Source: Sorghum bicolor (Eukaryota; Streptophyta; Magnoliopsida; Poales; Poaceae). From it: a stretch of DNA of 64,000 nt. A model generated the notes under the pieces. It was not told the DNA's origin. It saw only the letters and a list, made by a program, of their open reading frames with translations, and searched no databases. Position 1 is the stretch's first letter. Every line of letters begins with the position of its first letter. The DNA is taken from NCBI RefSeq assembly GCF_000003195.3, contig NC_012871.2, positions 44,000,434 to 44,064,433 on the forward strand, given 5' to 3'. Made by a program: the position numbers and the translations under genes. Shown here in pieces: positions 11,416-24,458 of the stretch.

Positions 11416-13200
11416 AGCTTTCTGGCGCCGTTGCCGAGGAACGGTAGCTGTGCTAGTTTCGAACCAAGTCGTCTGTGTATCCTTTTTCTTTTCCTTTTTT
11501 TACCACACTCACCTTATCATTTTCACCATACCACATGGATTTCACTCTAAGCATTAACGAGCATGGAATTTATTTCATAGCCACTTCATTTACTCCATGC
11601 TCATATGCAACATCTTCCCAATCCATTGGTTTTTCCAACATGACCACATTCGAGATCTCCAACCCCCTCATCCTTTCTATTTATAAAAACTTTAAAAGGG
11701 CGGTTGTCGATGCATATGTCTATATTAAATATTGCAGATCTCGTTGAGTTGATCTTGATATAGGTCAGCGTTGGAGGGGAAACCGCTTCGCTGACATAAA
11801 TTGATGGTTTCCCAAGGACAAGCTTAGTGTCCTAAAATAAGCACTGATCAGATCGTAACATGAGCTTTTAATTATTTGCAACATTACCTTGTGTGTTGAG
11901 CATATAAGGATAATTGTAAAAATATCCCTTCGGGTATTCTTGTCACTAACCTTTCCAGTATTGGAGCAAGAAGATCGGATGAATGACAAGCACAAGGTAT
12001 GTCCAACCAATCATCATACAACATTGAATTAAATTCATCCAAACTTGAATTTTGCAAAATTCAAGCTTGGGGGAGTACTTTACATAAAAACATCCTTTGT
12101 CATGTTGCTATGTTGGTTGTCCCTACCTTTGAGACATGCTTAATCTGTTAAATACAAATCACACTACTTCATCTCCACTTGAGTAGATCTCTATAAATAC
12201 TCTCATGCTACCTTCATTTGCTTTAGTATATGTCTAGGTTTGGAGTAGTTTCATTTATCTCTTAATTAAGCATGATGCTTAGTTAGGAATGATGATCTTA
12301 CTTCCAAGGGGTTTTAAATTAAGCATGGTGCTTAGGTTAAAATGCCCTCGTGAATCAAATTAGACATGGTGTCTAGGTTAATTTTTGAGCCGATAGTATG
12401 CTATAGCAGATATGGGATATTTTGTTGGACTAACCCCTGTAGGAAAACTTTCAATATCGACCTAGGAAGTCCTGAGATAAACTCACATTGGAGACAAAGA
12501 GAGAGACACATGAAGTTTCACAATTTACACAAGGAAAGCATAGCTCACAAGAGATGATCTATGGAGGGTGCCACAAACACGATGCACAACCACTAAGAGA
12601 GGAAAGCTTCCACAAGGTGATACTGTATCATCACTCTTCAAGTAAGGTAACATCTTAAGGTACTTGACTATCACTTTTATAAGTTTCTCCTTATTTCTAG
12701 CGTTCATATGAATAAAAGAGACAAACATGTATGATTTACAACTCTAGATTAACCAACCCAATCGATTCAACATGTTTAGTCCTTCCACCGTTGTGATCCC
12801 ACACTCCTAATCATATGACCTAAAATGTTGCACACGCAACCTTTGGGAGATATATAAAAAAACAACATAAATATAGATAGATTATCTTTCCAATAGGTTG
12901 AGCGATCTGATGTGACAAATGTTTTAAATACTACACTCATGATCTTATTATCCATCAACTTTGTCTTGCTCACTATGCTTAAGGTTTGCGAGAACAAATA
13001 CACTTTTGAATCTGCTGGTGTTTTCTACCAACAGGGCTCATGCACTTGATCTCTGCCTTGTCTCTATGAACAGGTACACTTCGAGCAAAATATGAAGGAG
13101 TTTTACAACTCCCAGACTCCACCAAGTGAAGAACCTAGATCTACGAGCACAAACACACTGGAGATACCGGACACTCAGGCAATCACTGCCCTGAGATGCT
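11416..13200 (+). mobile_element. 5' interior of element I, no intact gag
   Basis: Mostly non-coding. A 71-codon frame at 11535-11747 (MDFTLSINEHGIYF...) is not recognisable. A polypurine-like 'aagcttgggggag' occurs at about 12064-12076, far from the true tract. Near 13150-13200 is the sequence just after the zinc-knuckle codons of element II ('ggacactcaggcaatcactgccctgag'). It then jumps at about 13200 to sequence that lies several hundred bases further on in element II, so much of gag is deleted. Confidence 0.6.
11423..11440 (+). promoter_or_regulatory. Primer-binding site of element I
   Basis: 'tggcgccgttgccgagga' lies a few bases after the 5' LTR. It matches the tRNA-Asp-type primer site usual in Athila-lineage elements, apart from A for G near its end. 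Confidence 0.8.
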
Positions 13201-13207
13201 TCAGGAC

Positions 13208-14276
13208 GTAACTACTGGAGTAACCCCGTTGTGGAAGTAATTACTAACCTTCTGCCGGTCAAGAGAGGCGATCCAGGACGCACCATCATCCCGATCTCCA
13301 TCGGCATGGTAAACTTCCCAGAAGCACTCTGCGACTTTGGCTTCAGCATCAACATTATGCCCAGGGTACTCTATGAAAAATTCTTTACACATCCTTTATT
13401 AGAAACAGTCATGTGTTTGGAGCTTGCAGATCGTACGCTAAGTTTTCCAAAGGGAATATTGAAGAACCTCTGCGTCCGAGTTGGTACCGTGTACGCCCCA
13501 GCAGACTTCGTGGTGATAGAGACTGGTACTGATGAGACGGCACCCATCATCCTATAGAGGCCATTCCTGAACACCTCGGGAGCTGTCATCTACGCTAGTG
13601 CTGCCAAGATCAGTTTCTACATCAAGGGGAGGAAGGAGACGTTTTCCTTCAAGAACAAAACTACACAAATCTCAGAGTAATCCCGACATGAACCAAGGAA
13701 GAGGACCAACAGGAGGAACAAGAACAACCAAATGTGGACCAAGTCAGCTAAGATGGTCAATGCAGTTCAAGGAGGTCAAGATCGTCGACTTAAGTCACCG
13801 TTCCTGACCAAAAAGGACGACCCAGCTCTAGATGGCAGATCAGACATTCCGAAAGGATTTTTAGGTTATTGATATGGGAGAAGACAAGTACGATCCACCC
13901 ATCATCATTGGGAGACCGTTCCTCAGCACTGTTAAAGCAATCATCTACATTGGAACTAGAGAAGTCCACATGCACTTCCCCTCTGAGAAGGTACGCCACT
14001 ATTTTACTGACCTTAACTATATATTTGAAGACTCTAAGCAGGTCAAGACAAGAAGAAGACGACGCAACCACAACCAGAGGAGGCAAAATCATCAAGGACG
14101 GATGGGTAGACTATGAAGGAGAAGTTTTAAGGTCTGAAGACATACAACTTGAACAGAACTATCCATAGGAGACCGTAGCACCGAGTCAGGTGTGGAGAAA
14201 GAAGGTAGTTATACATGAAGAGCAGGCGCCACTGGAACCACAAACTACGCCATCCAGCGAATCCCAAGACGACTGA
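13208..14276 (+). pseudogene. Athila-type gag-protease remnant of element I
   Basis: The first protease module is readable at 13231-13554 (LPVKRGDPGR..., CDFGFSINIMP, ...APIIL), then TAG at 13555 replaces the Gly of the usual IILG motif. The frame continues with PFLNTSG and a basic linker, with further stops near 13680. Compared with element II, the segment holding the second DTGS motif is deleted around 13835-13860, but the tail of the second module (DPPIIIGRPFLSTVKA) survives at about 13890-13940. The last readable words (...ESQDD) end at TGA 14274-14276. Multiple stops and frame changes make it non-functional. Confidence 0.8.
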
Positions 14277-16390
14277 GAATACAGGAGAGTCCCGTTCGGA
14301 GGACTTAAAAACACCGAACGCCTTGCCAAGAGGTAAACTTGGTAGTTATCTTTTTCCTTTCAATTATTTAAAATAGTTTGCTTAGTTAATTAGGTTCATA
14401 TCATCTTGAAAAGAAAATAAAAATGTTAAAAATAGTAAGCCCCATGTGAGTATGCTCATGGCATAAAAACCATAAGTACACTCACTGTGGTGGCGTAAAA
14501 ATGAAATAAATTTATGATCCTACTAAAGAGAGTAACATTTATTGAGGAGGCTCAACATGATAAAGGCTAGATATTTATGCTAACACTTAACTAGTTCCAC
14601 AAAGCTTTGTTGTCTATTTGAACTCCACAGAATTCAAGGATCAAAAAAGACTAGCAGACGGAGGACATCCTAATCGCTATCAGGGTGCTGCTGACATTCA
14701 AATACACGTCCGCCACCTGCTAGCTACATCAGAAGGAATTACGTCAAAATCTAGCTTGGGGGAGAGCACCCTCATTTATCCAGCTAAGTGTTCTACTCAC
14801 GTTTATACTGTACTCAAATAATAAAAAGATGCATAATCATAAAAACCCAAATAAAGATTTTGTGCTTATATATATCTTTGCTTAATTTGTTAAATAAATA
14901 AATAAATAAAGTTTGCTATGAACCCTCATGATAAGCTCTCACATGGAAATGATGAATAGTTGCTCTGCCATGACTAGTTCTCAAAATTGAAATATCTCTC
15001 AAGTTTAGGCATGACTGGTATTAATTAAGATTTCCTCTAAACCTGAACTTGTGGGGAGAGTACTTGATCTAAAGTCTAAGTCGTTAACGGATACGATATG
15101 GGAAGGTTGAGCTGCTGTTTATCTGTTCCAAGAGATGCTAGAATTCTGGAGAATTTTATCTTTGAAAATCTTTAAAATGTTGCATGATGAGTTTCTGTAT
15201 GATGAGAGTTTAAATTCCTACCACAGCCATATATACATGCTTGCTAAACTTTGAGCCACACATTTACTTTTTACTCCTTATGAGCATTGAGTGTGGTCAA
15301 GCTGTGTAGACCCTTAGGAGCTTGTCATGCGGTTAAAATCAAGATTCACTTGCACGTTCACTCACACATGCTGCTTCTACTCCGGAAGCACGCATCCACA
15401 TATATCCACCCATTTCCATCTCCAGAACCACCCAAAAATATTCTACTCCTAATCCGGGAGAGAATAGCCAAAAACATTTCTGTTTTTCCTTGTGAAATAA
15501 ATGCTCAAGTTATCTTGGTTACTACCACTTGCTATATTATTTCAGGAAATGAGTGCTCTAAAAAAAAGAAGATACGAGAAAATAAAAACGGCCAAGTGCC
15601 CGGAACCTCGAAAGTAAAGAAAAAGTGAGACGAGAGGTAAAAATGGACAAGTGTCCGAGAGTAGAATTAGGGGTACAAGATACCCACCTGAGAGAAATGA
15701 AAAATAAAATACAGAGCATCTCATTTTCCCCAATAGTTTCAAAAGAGCAAGAAAGGTATGTATCCCCTCAAAAGAGCACAAGTAGAATTAGACTTTCACC
15801 ATTGTTATCACCATCATCACCATACACCATTTATTCACCACACATGCACATCTTGATTTGACTTATTGACTTGTTCTTCTGGATCCATGGTTTGACTATG
15901 CAATAAATGTCTTGTAAGTATGTATTAGCTATCTTCCACCTATGAGCTCTAGATATTCAAACCTTATTAGAGTAGGGTGAGAGAGAAGGCAATGCCACTA
16001 TGCCTCATACCAAAAATACCACATACTTTGAGAGAAGGCATACACCATTACTGCCTTGGTAAGGATCTAGAAATACCAAAAAAGAGAGACTAGAGAGAGT
16101 CATACAAGGAATCTCTGAGTTTTATATGAAAATCTGCAAAAACTCCAGAGCTATAGTTAATCGAAGAACAAGAGACATGGTTCTTGACTAGACCGTTCTA
16201 TCTTTTAACTGCTCAAGACAGAAGTGATGGTTACAAGCCCCATGGTGGAAGGTAAAATGAGTAAGTTTAAATCTTCACAGTTTACCCTAACCCAGAGATG
16301 AGATCTTGTTTGAACGCATGTGTACCTTTAAGGCATGAAACCACTGCAGAAACTCTTGAGTCTATCCTTGCTCAGGGACGAGCTAAGGTT
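14277..16390 (+). mobile_element. 3' non-coding region of element I
   Basis: About 2.1 kb without a supported gene, collinear with 43185-45328 of element II (in reverse). It includes a second internal polypurine-like motif ('tagcttgggggagag', about 14752) and the 'atggacaagtgtccgagagtagaattaggggtac' block (15642-15675). A (TAAA)n run is at about 14894-14910. Confidence 0.7.
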
Positions 16391-16405
16391 AAGCTTGGGG
16401 GAGCT
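16391..16405 (+). promoter_or_regulatory. Polypurine tract of element I
   Basis: 'aagcttgggggagct' directly precedes the 3' LTR start at 16406, the expected position for plus-strand priming. Confidence 0.85.
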
Positions 16406-16919
16406 TGTTGACGGTCCTTAATGCTCACATTTAAGCATCAACTAATCATAGAAAAGGATCCAAATGCAACCAACACCTAGACTTAGGGTTTTATTTGATA
16501 GAATTCCACGAGTTTTTGTGTTTGTCTGTTTCTGCAGGGGGTTATCAGGAAATATGAAGGAAAGGCCCACACGTCGGGTTTACATAGAGATATTAACATG
16601 CCGCACAATTTTCTATCATCTAGAAGACTCCAGAAGCCACGGGGACGAAGCGGAGGCCGAGAGGGCTCAGGGACAAGGCGCCCGCCCAAGTCCTTAGGGC
16701 GCCCGCCCAGCTACAGTGTCCAATTCGGACCCGTTTCGCGTATTATGCTCCACCGACCTAAAGGATCAAGGAAAACCGTGCGATCAATGTCGGTTTGATC
16801 CGACGGCCCAGAATCATCTGAAAACACTATATAAGCAAGGCCCCCTGGCCCCTGGAGATCATACCTCTTCTACAGAATCAAAGCTATGGTTTCAATTCTT
16901 CATCCAAGTAGAGAGGATC

Positions 16920-17022
16920 CCTCTAGTTCTTCTAGTTCTACCTCTAGTTCATCTAGTTCTAGTTCTAGTTCATCTAGTTCTAGTTCTAGTTCTAGTTCCT
17001 CTAGTTCTAGTTCTAGTTAGTT
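16920..17022 (+). repeat. (CTAGTT)n-type minisatellite in 3' LTR
   Basis: Counterpart of the array at about 6715-6820, with a different order and number of 'tctagttc' units. Confidence 0.85.
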
Positions 17023-17400
17023 CTAGTTGTAATCTAGAAAATAGGGAGAGAGAAGAGGAGAGCGGAGGAAGAGGAGCCAGATCTGTCGGATCTTCCTCAA
17101 CATTGTACTTTTGCAGCAACTGGTTCGTTCTTCATCATTCTCCAGGTTCTTCAATTCATAATTCCTGAGTTCTTTAATTACTTTTATTTACATTCAAGTT
17201 ATTTATTGGATTCCCGCTTGCATCAAGTGCTCTAGTCTTTGAAACGCTAGAGTAGTAATTAATAGATTAGACGTGGTGTTTAGTCTTGCAATTACCTGAA
17301 ATTGCACCCAATCCTGCGGATTGTTGTGGTAGCCCTAGGGTAGTGACAGCCCTAACGGTCGACGTATTCCACCTCGTTCGGATCGGTGTTTGTAGGACCG

Positions 17401-19869
17401 TTGAAGGGTCAAGATGGCGGACTAGAGGGGGGGTGAATAGTCCTTTCTAAAACTTATTGTGCCGGCTAACCGAAATAAATGCGGAATTAAAACTATCGGT
17501 CTAGCCAAGACTACACCCCTCTATCTAAGTTCTTTAGCACCCTGTAAAAGATCCTAAACAAGAAAACAAGGTGCTTCCTTAGCAAGAGCTCATCTAACCA
17601 ATTCTAGGAGCAAGGTCACACAAACCTATGCCACTAGTACTTTGCAAACTAGGGAGCTCCTAAACAACTAGTAAGCAAAAGCACGAAGCTCCTAAGCTCA
17701 CTAGCAAACTCAATAACAAGGCAACTAATGCCAAATTAGAGAGCGCAACTTACTTAGTTACACAAACTAAGCAAAGTGACTAACAAGGTTACACAAACCA
17801 AATTAGCCACGCAAGGGAACTACTTCTAGCTACACAAGCAAGAAGGTAACTCTCAAGCAACACAAGCAAGACTAGTTACAAGAGCAACTACACAAGCATA
17901 AGATATAGAATGTTAATACAAGCTTGTGTAAGTCAAATGCAAACCACCGAGAAGAGTAGACAATGTTGACACGGTGATTTTTACCGAGGTTCACTTGGTT
18001 GCCACCAAGCTACGTCCTCGTTGTGGCGATACACCCACTTGATGGATCACGAGCTAATTGGCATTCCAAAGCCAAACCCTCAACGGGTGCCGCACATCCA
18101 CTCTCAAGATGGGGATCCTCCAAGCCACAAGCAATCCACTAGAGTTGCTCTTCGCGATCCCCACGGGGTGAGCACCTTACCCCTCATAAATCCTCCTCCG
18201 GAGCACCACACAATCTTCTTGCGTGCTTCAAACGGAGTCACAATCCACCAAACCGTCTAGGTGATGTCAATCACCAAGAGTAACAAGAAATCTCCAATCA
18301 CAAAGATTTCCTAGTGCCACCAAATGCAAATCTCGAATGAACACACTAGGCTCTCACTCCCTCACTCAAAATAGCACCAATCATGAGAGGGAGAGGAGGG
18401 GGAAAAGGTGGATCTTCAACCTCTCATCCACACCCACAAAGGGCTCTCAATCTCTCCAAGAGATTTCAACTCAAATCCTTGGGAGAGAAAGAGGAGAGGA
18501 GGAACCCTAACTTCCTTGCGCTCTAAATGGGGAGAGAGAAGAGTAGGAAGAAGAAAATGGCTCCCTCACAAACTCAGCTCGCGCTCCCAACGGTACTTAT
18601 AGAGTACCACCGGATGTTCCGGTGCCTGGGACCGGAACTTCCGGTCCGACCAGATCTGACTGTTGGAGCCTCGGTCCAAGCAGATCTAACCGTTGTGGCC
18701 TAGCAAATCTGACCGTTGTGAGAGACTCGGACCCATCGGAAGTTCCACCGGAACTTTCGGTCAGAGATCGGAAGTGAATCCTGACACGCGAGGCCATGTG
18801 CAAAGGCTCCTATGCGGACTTCCATTCATGGACCGGAACTTCCGGTTATGGACCGGAACTTCTGGTCATGGACCGGAACTTCCAGTCAGACACCGGAAGT
18901 GTTTTCTCAAACGCGAGCGCATCACTCACAGCCCAACCGGAACTTCCTGTCAGGCTGACTAGAACTTCCGGTCAGGCACCGGAAGTACCACCAGAAGTTC
19001 CACCGAAACTTTTGGTCCTGCATTTTCAGCACCAACTCAAACCTTGTTAGGATGCTAACTTTTAGCTCCGAACTCCGAATTCGATGATCTTGGACATTTT
19101 AGAAAGCTTACTCAGAGGGCTATACAATCCATATGGATACTCAATCCAAGTCGTAATGGATCAAAGCAGTATTTCAATCTAAAAGCCATCCTAATGTCCA
19201 GAGAACACCGAAAAGCCTTTTTCTCTTCTCCAAGTTGATCAAAATCAACTTCAACACCTTCTCCTTTGCAAATGTGCCAACACCACCAAGTGTACACCAC
19301 CATGTGCATGTGTGTTAGCATTTCACAAACATTTTTATAGGCTTTCTCATGCAACTCACCACGTCACTAAGCGCTAGGTATATGCAAATGAGACTCACAC
19401 TTAGTGGCACTAGATAACCATTGCAATTAAAGATTTCCCCTCTTTATAGTACGGTTATCTATCCCAAATCTGGTCAAGCACTTCTCTACTCAACTTAGAC
19501 TGGTGAAATGAAATGCCCTATAGGTTATACCTTTGCCTTGCGCATTCCATTCCAACTCCTTCGATGTTGATGTAACACATGCACCAACCAATCACAAATG
19601 ATATGATCCACTTCATATCATAACATGACCGTATTGGTTCATCGATCTTGACCTCACTTGCTCTTCGCCATTGCCTTGGTCCATCGCGCCAAGCCTCATC
19701 TTGATCTTCTCCACCTTGGTCACATGACTCCGTGTCATGTCCCATATGCAATGAGCTTCTCTATCATCACATAATCACATGTGGACTAATCTCCTGTGTA
19801 TCTCACATAAACATTATTAGTCCACCTAAGTTGTCACTCAATTACCAAAACCAAACATGGACCTTTCAA
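17401..19869. mobile_element. 2.47-kb TIR element with palindromic ACCGGAACTTCCGGT array
   Basis: The ends are imperfect inverted repeats: TTGAAGGGTCAAG at the left, and the complement of the right end reads TTGAAAGGTCCAT. The flanks are a 3-bp duplication CCG (17398-17400, 19870-19872). The empty site is visible in the 5' LTR of element I ('ggaccgtagtc'). No transposase ORF is present. At about 18605-19020 lie roughly ten copies or near-copies of the palindrome ACCGGAACTTCCGGT, some in inverted CGGAAGTTCC form. A 3-bp TSD with repeats near one end suggests a CACTA-like non-autonomous element, but the termini do not read CACTA, so the superfamily is open. Confidence 0.75.
18605..19020. repeat. 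Array of ACCGGAACTTCCGGT palindromes
   Basis: Units at about 18608, 18626, 18734, 18832, 18850, 18869, 18935 and 18958-19015 share CCGGAACTTCCGG with single changes and irregular spacers. They lie inside the TIR element 17401-19869, near its right half. Confidence 0.85.
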
Positions 19870-20167
19870 CCGTAGTCAGAGCTTCCTAGCCCCCTTCTCA
19901 TCTCTTTCTGTGGTTAGTGTTCTGATGTCCCGAAATAAATAATCTTTGAAGTAATTCTTGATTCTTAGATCAACTAGAGAACTCTCAGGAAACTTCCTCT
20001 CTTCCCACCAAAAATACTTATGTAGTTATCCTTGGGTGATCTTGATTCTTAATTAGTACACTCACGTTCCATGTGGAAAATCGATACTCTGGAATACTCC
20101 CGGGTGAAGGCTACATCGGTATCCGTGCGCTTGCGGATTTTTCTGTTTGCGTTTAAAATACCCAACA

Positions 20168-20201
20168 CTATGCTTCTTGATCACCTGCTCTACATCATAG
20201 T
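20168..20201. other. 34-bp host remnant between elements I and III
   Basis: The only sequence between two independent insertions. Its left end is the CTATG duplication of element I and its right end the ATAGT duplication of element III. It continues, after removal of element III, into the old chromovirus LTR at 34769. Confidence 0.8.
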
Positions 20202-23200
20202 TGTAACATCCCCGATGTTACGATTCCTAAAATTTGGATCATGGCATCATCAGCATTGCACAGCATATTGGTTAAGCACACCTTGATGCATCAACTTAAA
20301 ATGAGTTTAATTTGGTTGAATGTGCGTAGGGAATTAAAGTGTGTTTATCTTGTTAGTGATGCCTGGGTTGGTTGCTAAAACCCTAGGGTAAAGTTTTTCC
20401 GAAGGCTTAGGGGGGGGGGAACCCTGATTTCTGGACCCTAGAATTGCCCCTTTTTGTGCAATTCAAATACCAAGCAAAATTTGAGGATGTGTTCAAAAGC
20501 AAAGTTGTAGATCTTGTTAAGGTGTACAACTTTGGTGTTTTGAGTTTTTGAAGTTTCAATACAAAATTCAAAGTAATTTTGAAAACACAGATTTCCAGAA
20601 AGTGCCCCCTTTTCCAAATTAAACCTCCAATTCAAAATTCATTTGGAATTTTGAAAATTGGTCAACATGAAAGTTGTCGATCATAAAAAGTTGAGCAACT
20701 TTCATGTTGGGAGTTTTTCAAGCTGTTTAGGAAAAACAAAAGTAATTTTGGAAATTCTGATTTGCCCCAATTTAAAAAAAAATTTGAATTCCTTGGAATT
20801 GAGTTTTGACTTTCAAACTGTTTGGCCAGATTAACCTTTTTCCACTCAGATTTAGTCTTGGGCACCAAAATAAGAATTGTAGCTTATAAAATTCTAAGTA
20901 ACTTTGGTTTTGGTGGGTTTTTGTCTTTAGTTCAAAATTCGGGCGAATTTTGCAAAACTCCAAATTGAGTGGATATGCTCTGCTACAGTGTTCGGCAGGG
21001 GGGGGGGGTGCTCTGCCGCCGGGGCAGAGCCGCCTCCGCGCACGCCGCCACGCACGCGGCCACGCAGCTGCTTGCTGCTGTGCCTCACTCGACGTCCTCA
21101 TCCGCATCGCAGGCGCCGTCGTGTGGATAAAGCTTCGGGTGGCCGGGACATTTCTTTTCTTTTCCTTGAACCTCATCGCCGGCGAGCTCCCTGCGCCTCT
21201 CAAACTCGCCGCAAGCACGTCCTCTTCATCTTCCCGGAGTGCAGCACCCACTTCGCCCGCGACCTAGCTACCTCTCGGACCCTTCGCCGCACGCTTTAAC
21301 CCCCTAGCGCCACCAGCCGAGCCGTCGTCCCCAACTCCGGCCAGGACCGCCGACGAGGGACTCTTCACGTGGACACGCTGCTCCAGTCGGTACCACGCCT
21401 TGCAAGCGGTCGTTTCGAACTCTTCTCGTTTCCCCGATGCTCATGCGCTCGCTTGTTCTCCCTGGACGTGAGCAGGACCACCGGGACGACCTCGCCGGAG
21501 CCGGAGCACCCGCCCGACCGCACGGCCACCGTCACCAAGCTTCTCTGCTGCTTCTCCCGCCGTGGTAGTGTGAGCACCATGATCCCCACTTCTTCCCGAA
21601 CCTCCCGGACCTGTTGGTTTACGCTCTACCGAGCCCCAAGGACCGGTCCACGGCCGGCCAGGGCGGCCGCCCGCCTTTCGCGTGGCCGAGGTAGGAAGAG
21701 AGCGGTAGAGCGTCCTTGAGCCGTAGCTATGGAGTCGCAGGGTCGAGACGGAGCTGATGCGCACCCTGGTGTGGGCTTGGACCTCGCCAGCGGCGACCAG
21801 GATCGCGGCAAGGCCGCCGTGCACGAGGGAGGCGGAACTGACAGGCGCGGGTCAGCGTCCCGCAGAGAGAGGTGAGAGGAGGGCCTGACGAGCGCCACGT
21901 GAGGGGAGGGGCAGCGCGCACAGCGCGTGTGCGGGCCGAGCGCTCGTGGGCCGGCCTGCGGGCCAAGTTCGAGGCCGCCCGCTGCGCAAAAATCTTTTTC
22001 TTTTTCTTTTTATGCAATTTTTGCTTGATGTTTCAAGTTGAGTAATAAATTGTGTAGTGACCCAAAAATGATGAAAATTTTTGTATAGATTCCCTGAAAT
22101 AGGTAGAACCCAAGAAAAATACTAGACTCAGTTTTCTGGTAGTTTGCAAGGGTATAAAAATTGGCTCTTTTATTTAGCAAATAAAACTTTGATGAATTTT
22201 AATAATTTATTTATATGTGCAAAAATCACCAAAATTGGTGGAGAGCCTCTGAATATTATTCCCTGGCTCCACACAAAATTTGGTGGCATTTGGATAATGT
22301 TTGAGTAAAATATTAATAAATCCTTATTTAGTAATTAAATAATAATTCCAAAATAATTAGATAGTGATTAGTTAAATCCTCATAATTAGGGTTGAGTGAT
22401 TTTGGGATTGTGTGATGACCTGAGGTCATTAACCCTAATGACCTTTGGCATTTAATTATTGTTTGGCCTTAATGCTTAATTACTGTCATTAGTGATTAAT
22501 TAAGAGTTAATTAAGGTAAATAGGATTAATAATTAGTTAATTTAAGATAATTATGAATTAAGAAAAGTCTTAATTTACAGATGCAACCTCTTGGGTAAAG
22601 ACACTAAGATGTTAAACAACTTCATTTATTGATTATTCTGAGTTGCACCAAGAAGGCAAGTTGTACTCGACTTAGTCCTTCTTGCATAGTTGTCATACGC
22701 ATATCATGAGCATTCATCATTTTACGTATAGTGCACGTGACCGAAGGAGCGCCCGTTGAACCGAACCCCGAGGTCGGTGCTCCGTTCGAGGAAGTCGGAT
22801 CCGAGACTTGGGAAGTCTCCGAGGGTCCCTCTCTGCCCTGCAACCAAGGCAAGCCCCGGATGCATTAACCCCTCCTTGAATGTTTTAAATCTCTTATCAC
22901 TTATGAATTGAAAATGCTGCATTAGGTTGTTGAGAATTGGGTTAACCTACTTGCTGCATTTACTACCTTGATATTTGTTATCTTGTCCTTGGCACCTGTT
23001 TCGTTTTAAAACTGCGTAGTGATGCTTAGCCCTGCTACTAGATAGGTTTTCAAACAAAGTTTGAAGGGTTGTTGTGGAATACACTTATGATCAATGATGT
23101 TTCAACTTGAGACTGGTTGGTGGACTTGCTTTAAGAATGGAGTCTTAAAGTAGTGTCTCCAACTGTGTCGATTAAGGACCGTTCCGTTGATGGCCTGCTG

Positions 23201-24457
23201 GGTTGAGAATTTATAGTACTAGCCACTTGCCCTCGGTAAGCCCGGTCTTGTGATCCCTCGACGCGAACAGCTACTCGCGCAGTGGGAGTGGAAAGATGGC
23301 GAGAGTAGTGTGTACCCACCTTACGGATCTGAGATGACCGGAAAACATCTAGATCGGCTGTAGGATGGTGGTGTACTGTGCTCTCGGGTGCCGCGAACCT
23401 GGTCAAATTTGGGGAGAGCTTGATTTGGGTTGATATATGCAAGATTTGGTTCTACATATGTCGGGTGGTTAGGAACTCTAGCTGGATTGCTAAGCGATTC
23501 GAATCGTCGTTGCTCCCCGATTGGGAGACTCAATTCCTTCGACTCTCATCATAGTTAAATATGCAACTAAGTGATAAAATGAGAAAGGGGAAATGTCTCA
23601 TGAGGTTCGGATCCCAATTCCCGGACTCAGAGCGACATGAAGCTATGGCCGTCGGATAAATAATACTTTATTTTAGGAATAGGACCTCACAGACTTGTCT
23701 GTGCGAAACAACTAGATAGACTGTCCTCGAACTCCTCGGCCTCTGCGGGAGAGGAATTCGCGGGTAAAACTTGAAAGTAAGGATGCACTATTAGTAAGCT
23801 TTTTGGCAAAACACTTTGGCTCCTTGCTCAGCCACTCCTTGTCTACCCTCAGCCTGCATTCCTACTTTCTCCTCTTTTCCACCGGGTAAGTCTTGTTGAG
23901 TACTCCCGTACTCAGGGTTTTCCAATCCCCCTGTTGCAGGTGAAGCGTAGGAGCCGACTTGTTTCGGACCCTGTTGTGTGACCGTCGTCGAGGTTGACGA
24001 CGAAGAAGAGTGAGCGTGACCCATGGCAGGGTCGGTAAATTTGTAATCTCTGTACTAAAGTTTAAGTTGCTCCGCTGGACCAGGCTTGTAATAACACTCT
24101 ACTATTTGGAAGAACTCCTTTTGTAAATTAAGTTATGTAATACTTCCGCTGTTTTACTCTGAAATATTATTTTGGTCTTGTGTCGTTTGGGTTACTGCAT
24201 TGTCTTCGCAACGAATGATCCTGGTGTTAAGATGGCCACTTGCTATCCTGTAAGGGCGAGAAGAAGAAGTTCTCGTTAATTGACCATTACCAGTGGTCAG
24301 GACGAGCCCGCTTGGCATGCCACAGGTAGCAGTGGAATGAGCGTCCAACGATGCTCATCGGACTTCTAAAGTGGGAGGATCCCCGGCATCGCCGTCAGAG
24401 GTCCTTAGGACAATGACAGGTGTCGGTGGGCCCAAACACTTAGGGGGTTCTGCCACA
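20202..24457 (+). mobile_element. 5' LTR of element III
   Basis: TGTAACATCCCCGATGTTACG...GGTTCTGCCACA. It holds an AT-rich left part, a GC- and CpG-rich block (about 20990-21990) and an AT-rich then mixed right part. Open frames in the GC-rich block (for example 20950-21299 and 21369-21719) recur in the other LTR and look like composition effects. It is about 21 bp shorter than the 3' LTR, with a difference near 21846-21900 versus 32125-32205. Confidence 0.93.
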
Positions 24458-24458
24458 G

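Larger units (their letters stand above)
6205..20167 (+). mobile_element. Athila-like LTR retrotransposon I (non-autonomous)
   Basis: Bounded by a 5-bp TSD, CTATG, at 6200-6204 and 20168-20172. After removing the two insertions inside them, the 5' LTR is about 1289 bp and the 3' LTR about 1290 bp. The primer-binding site is of tRNA-Asp type and the polypurine tract sits at 16391-16405. The interior (11416-16405) has protease remnants and no reverse transcriptase or integrase, so it depended on other elements. The LTRs differ at roughly one base in twenty in the stretches I compared by eye, making it older than element III. Confidence 0.9.
16406..20167 (+). mobile_element. 3' LTR of element I, split by a TIR element
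   Basis: Halves 16406-17400 and 19870-20167 rejoin to about 1290 bp once the 17401-19869 insertion and one CCG copy are removed. TATATAAG is at 16828-16835. It ends ...AATACCCAACA, followed by the CTATG target-site copy. A 150-codon frame at 16716-17168 rich in Leu-Val is only the translated (CTAGTT)n array. Confidence 0.92.

Noticed and set aside
16716..17168. 150-codon frame with Leu-Val repeats
   Set aside because: It is the translation of a (CTAGTT)n minisatellite in the LTR and is not open in the other LTR copy.
18605..19020. Possible CRISPR-like palindromic repeats
   Set aside because: Irregular spacing, degenerate units and a location within a TIR transposon.
20950..21824. Overlapping long frames on both strands in the LTRs of element III (also 31233-32203)
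   Set aside because: They occur identically in both LTRs within a GC-rich block, lack recognisable domains, and overlap in several frames. Composition explains them.
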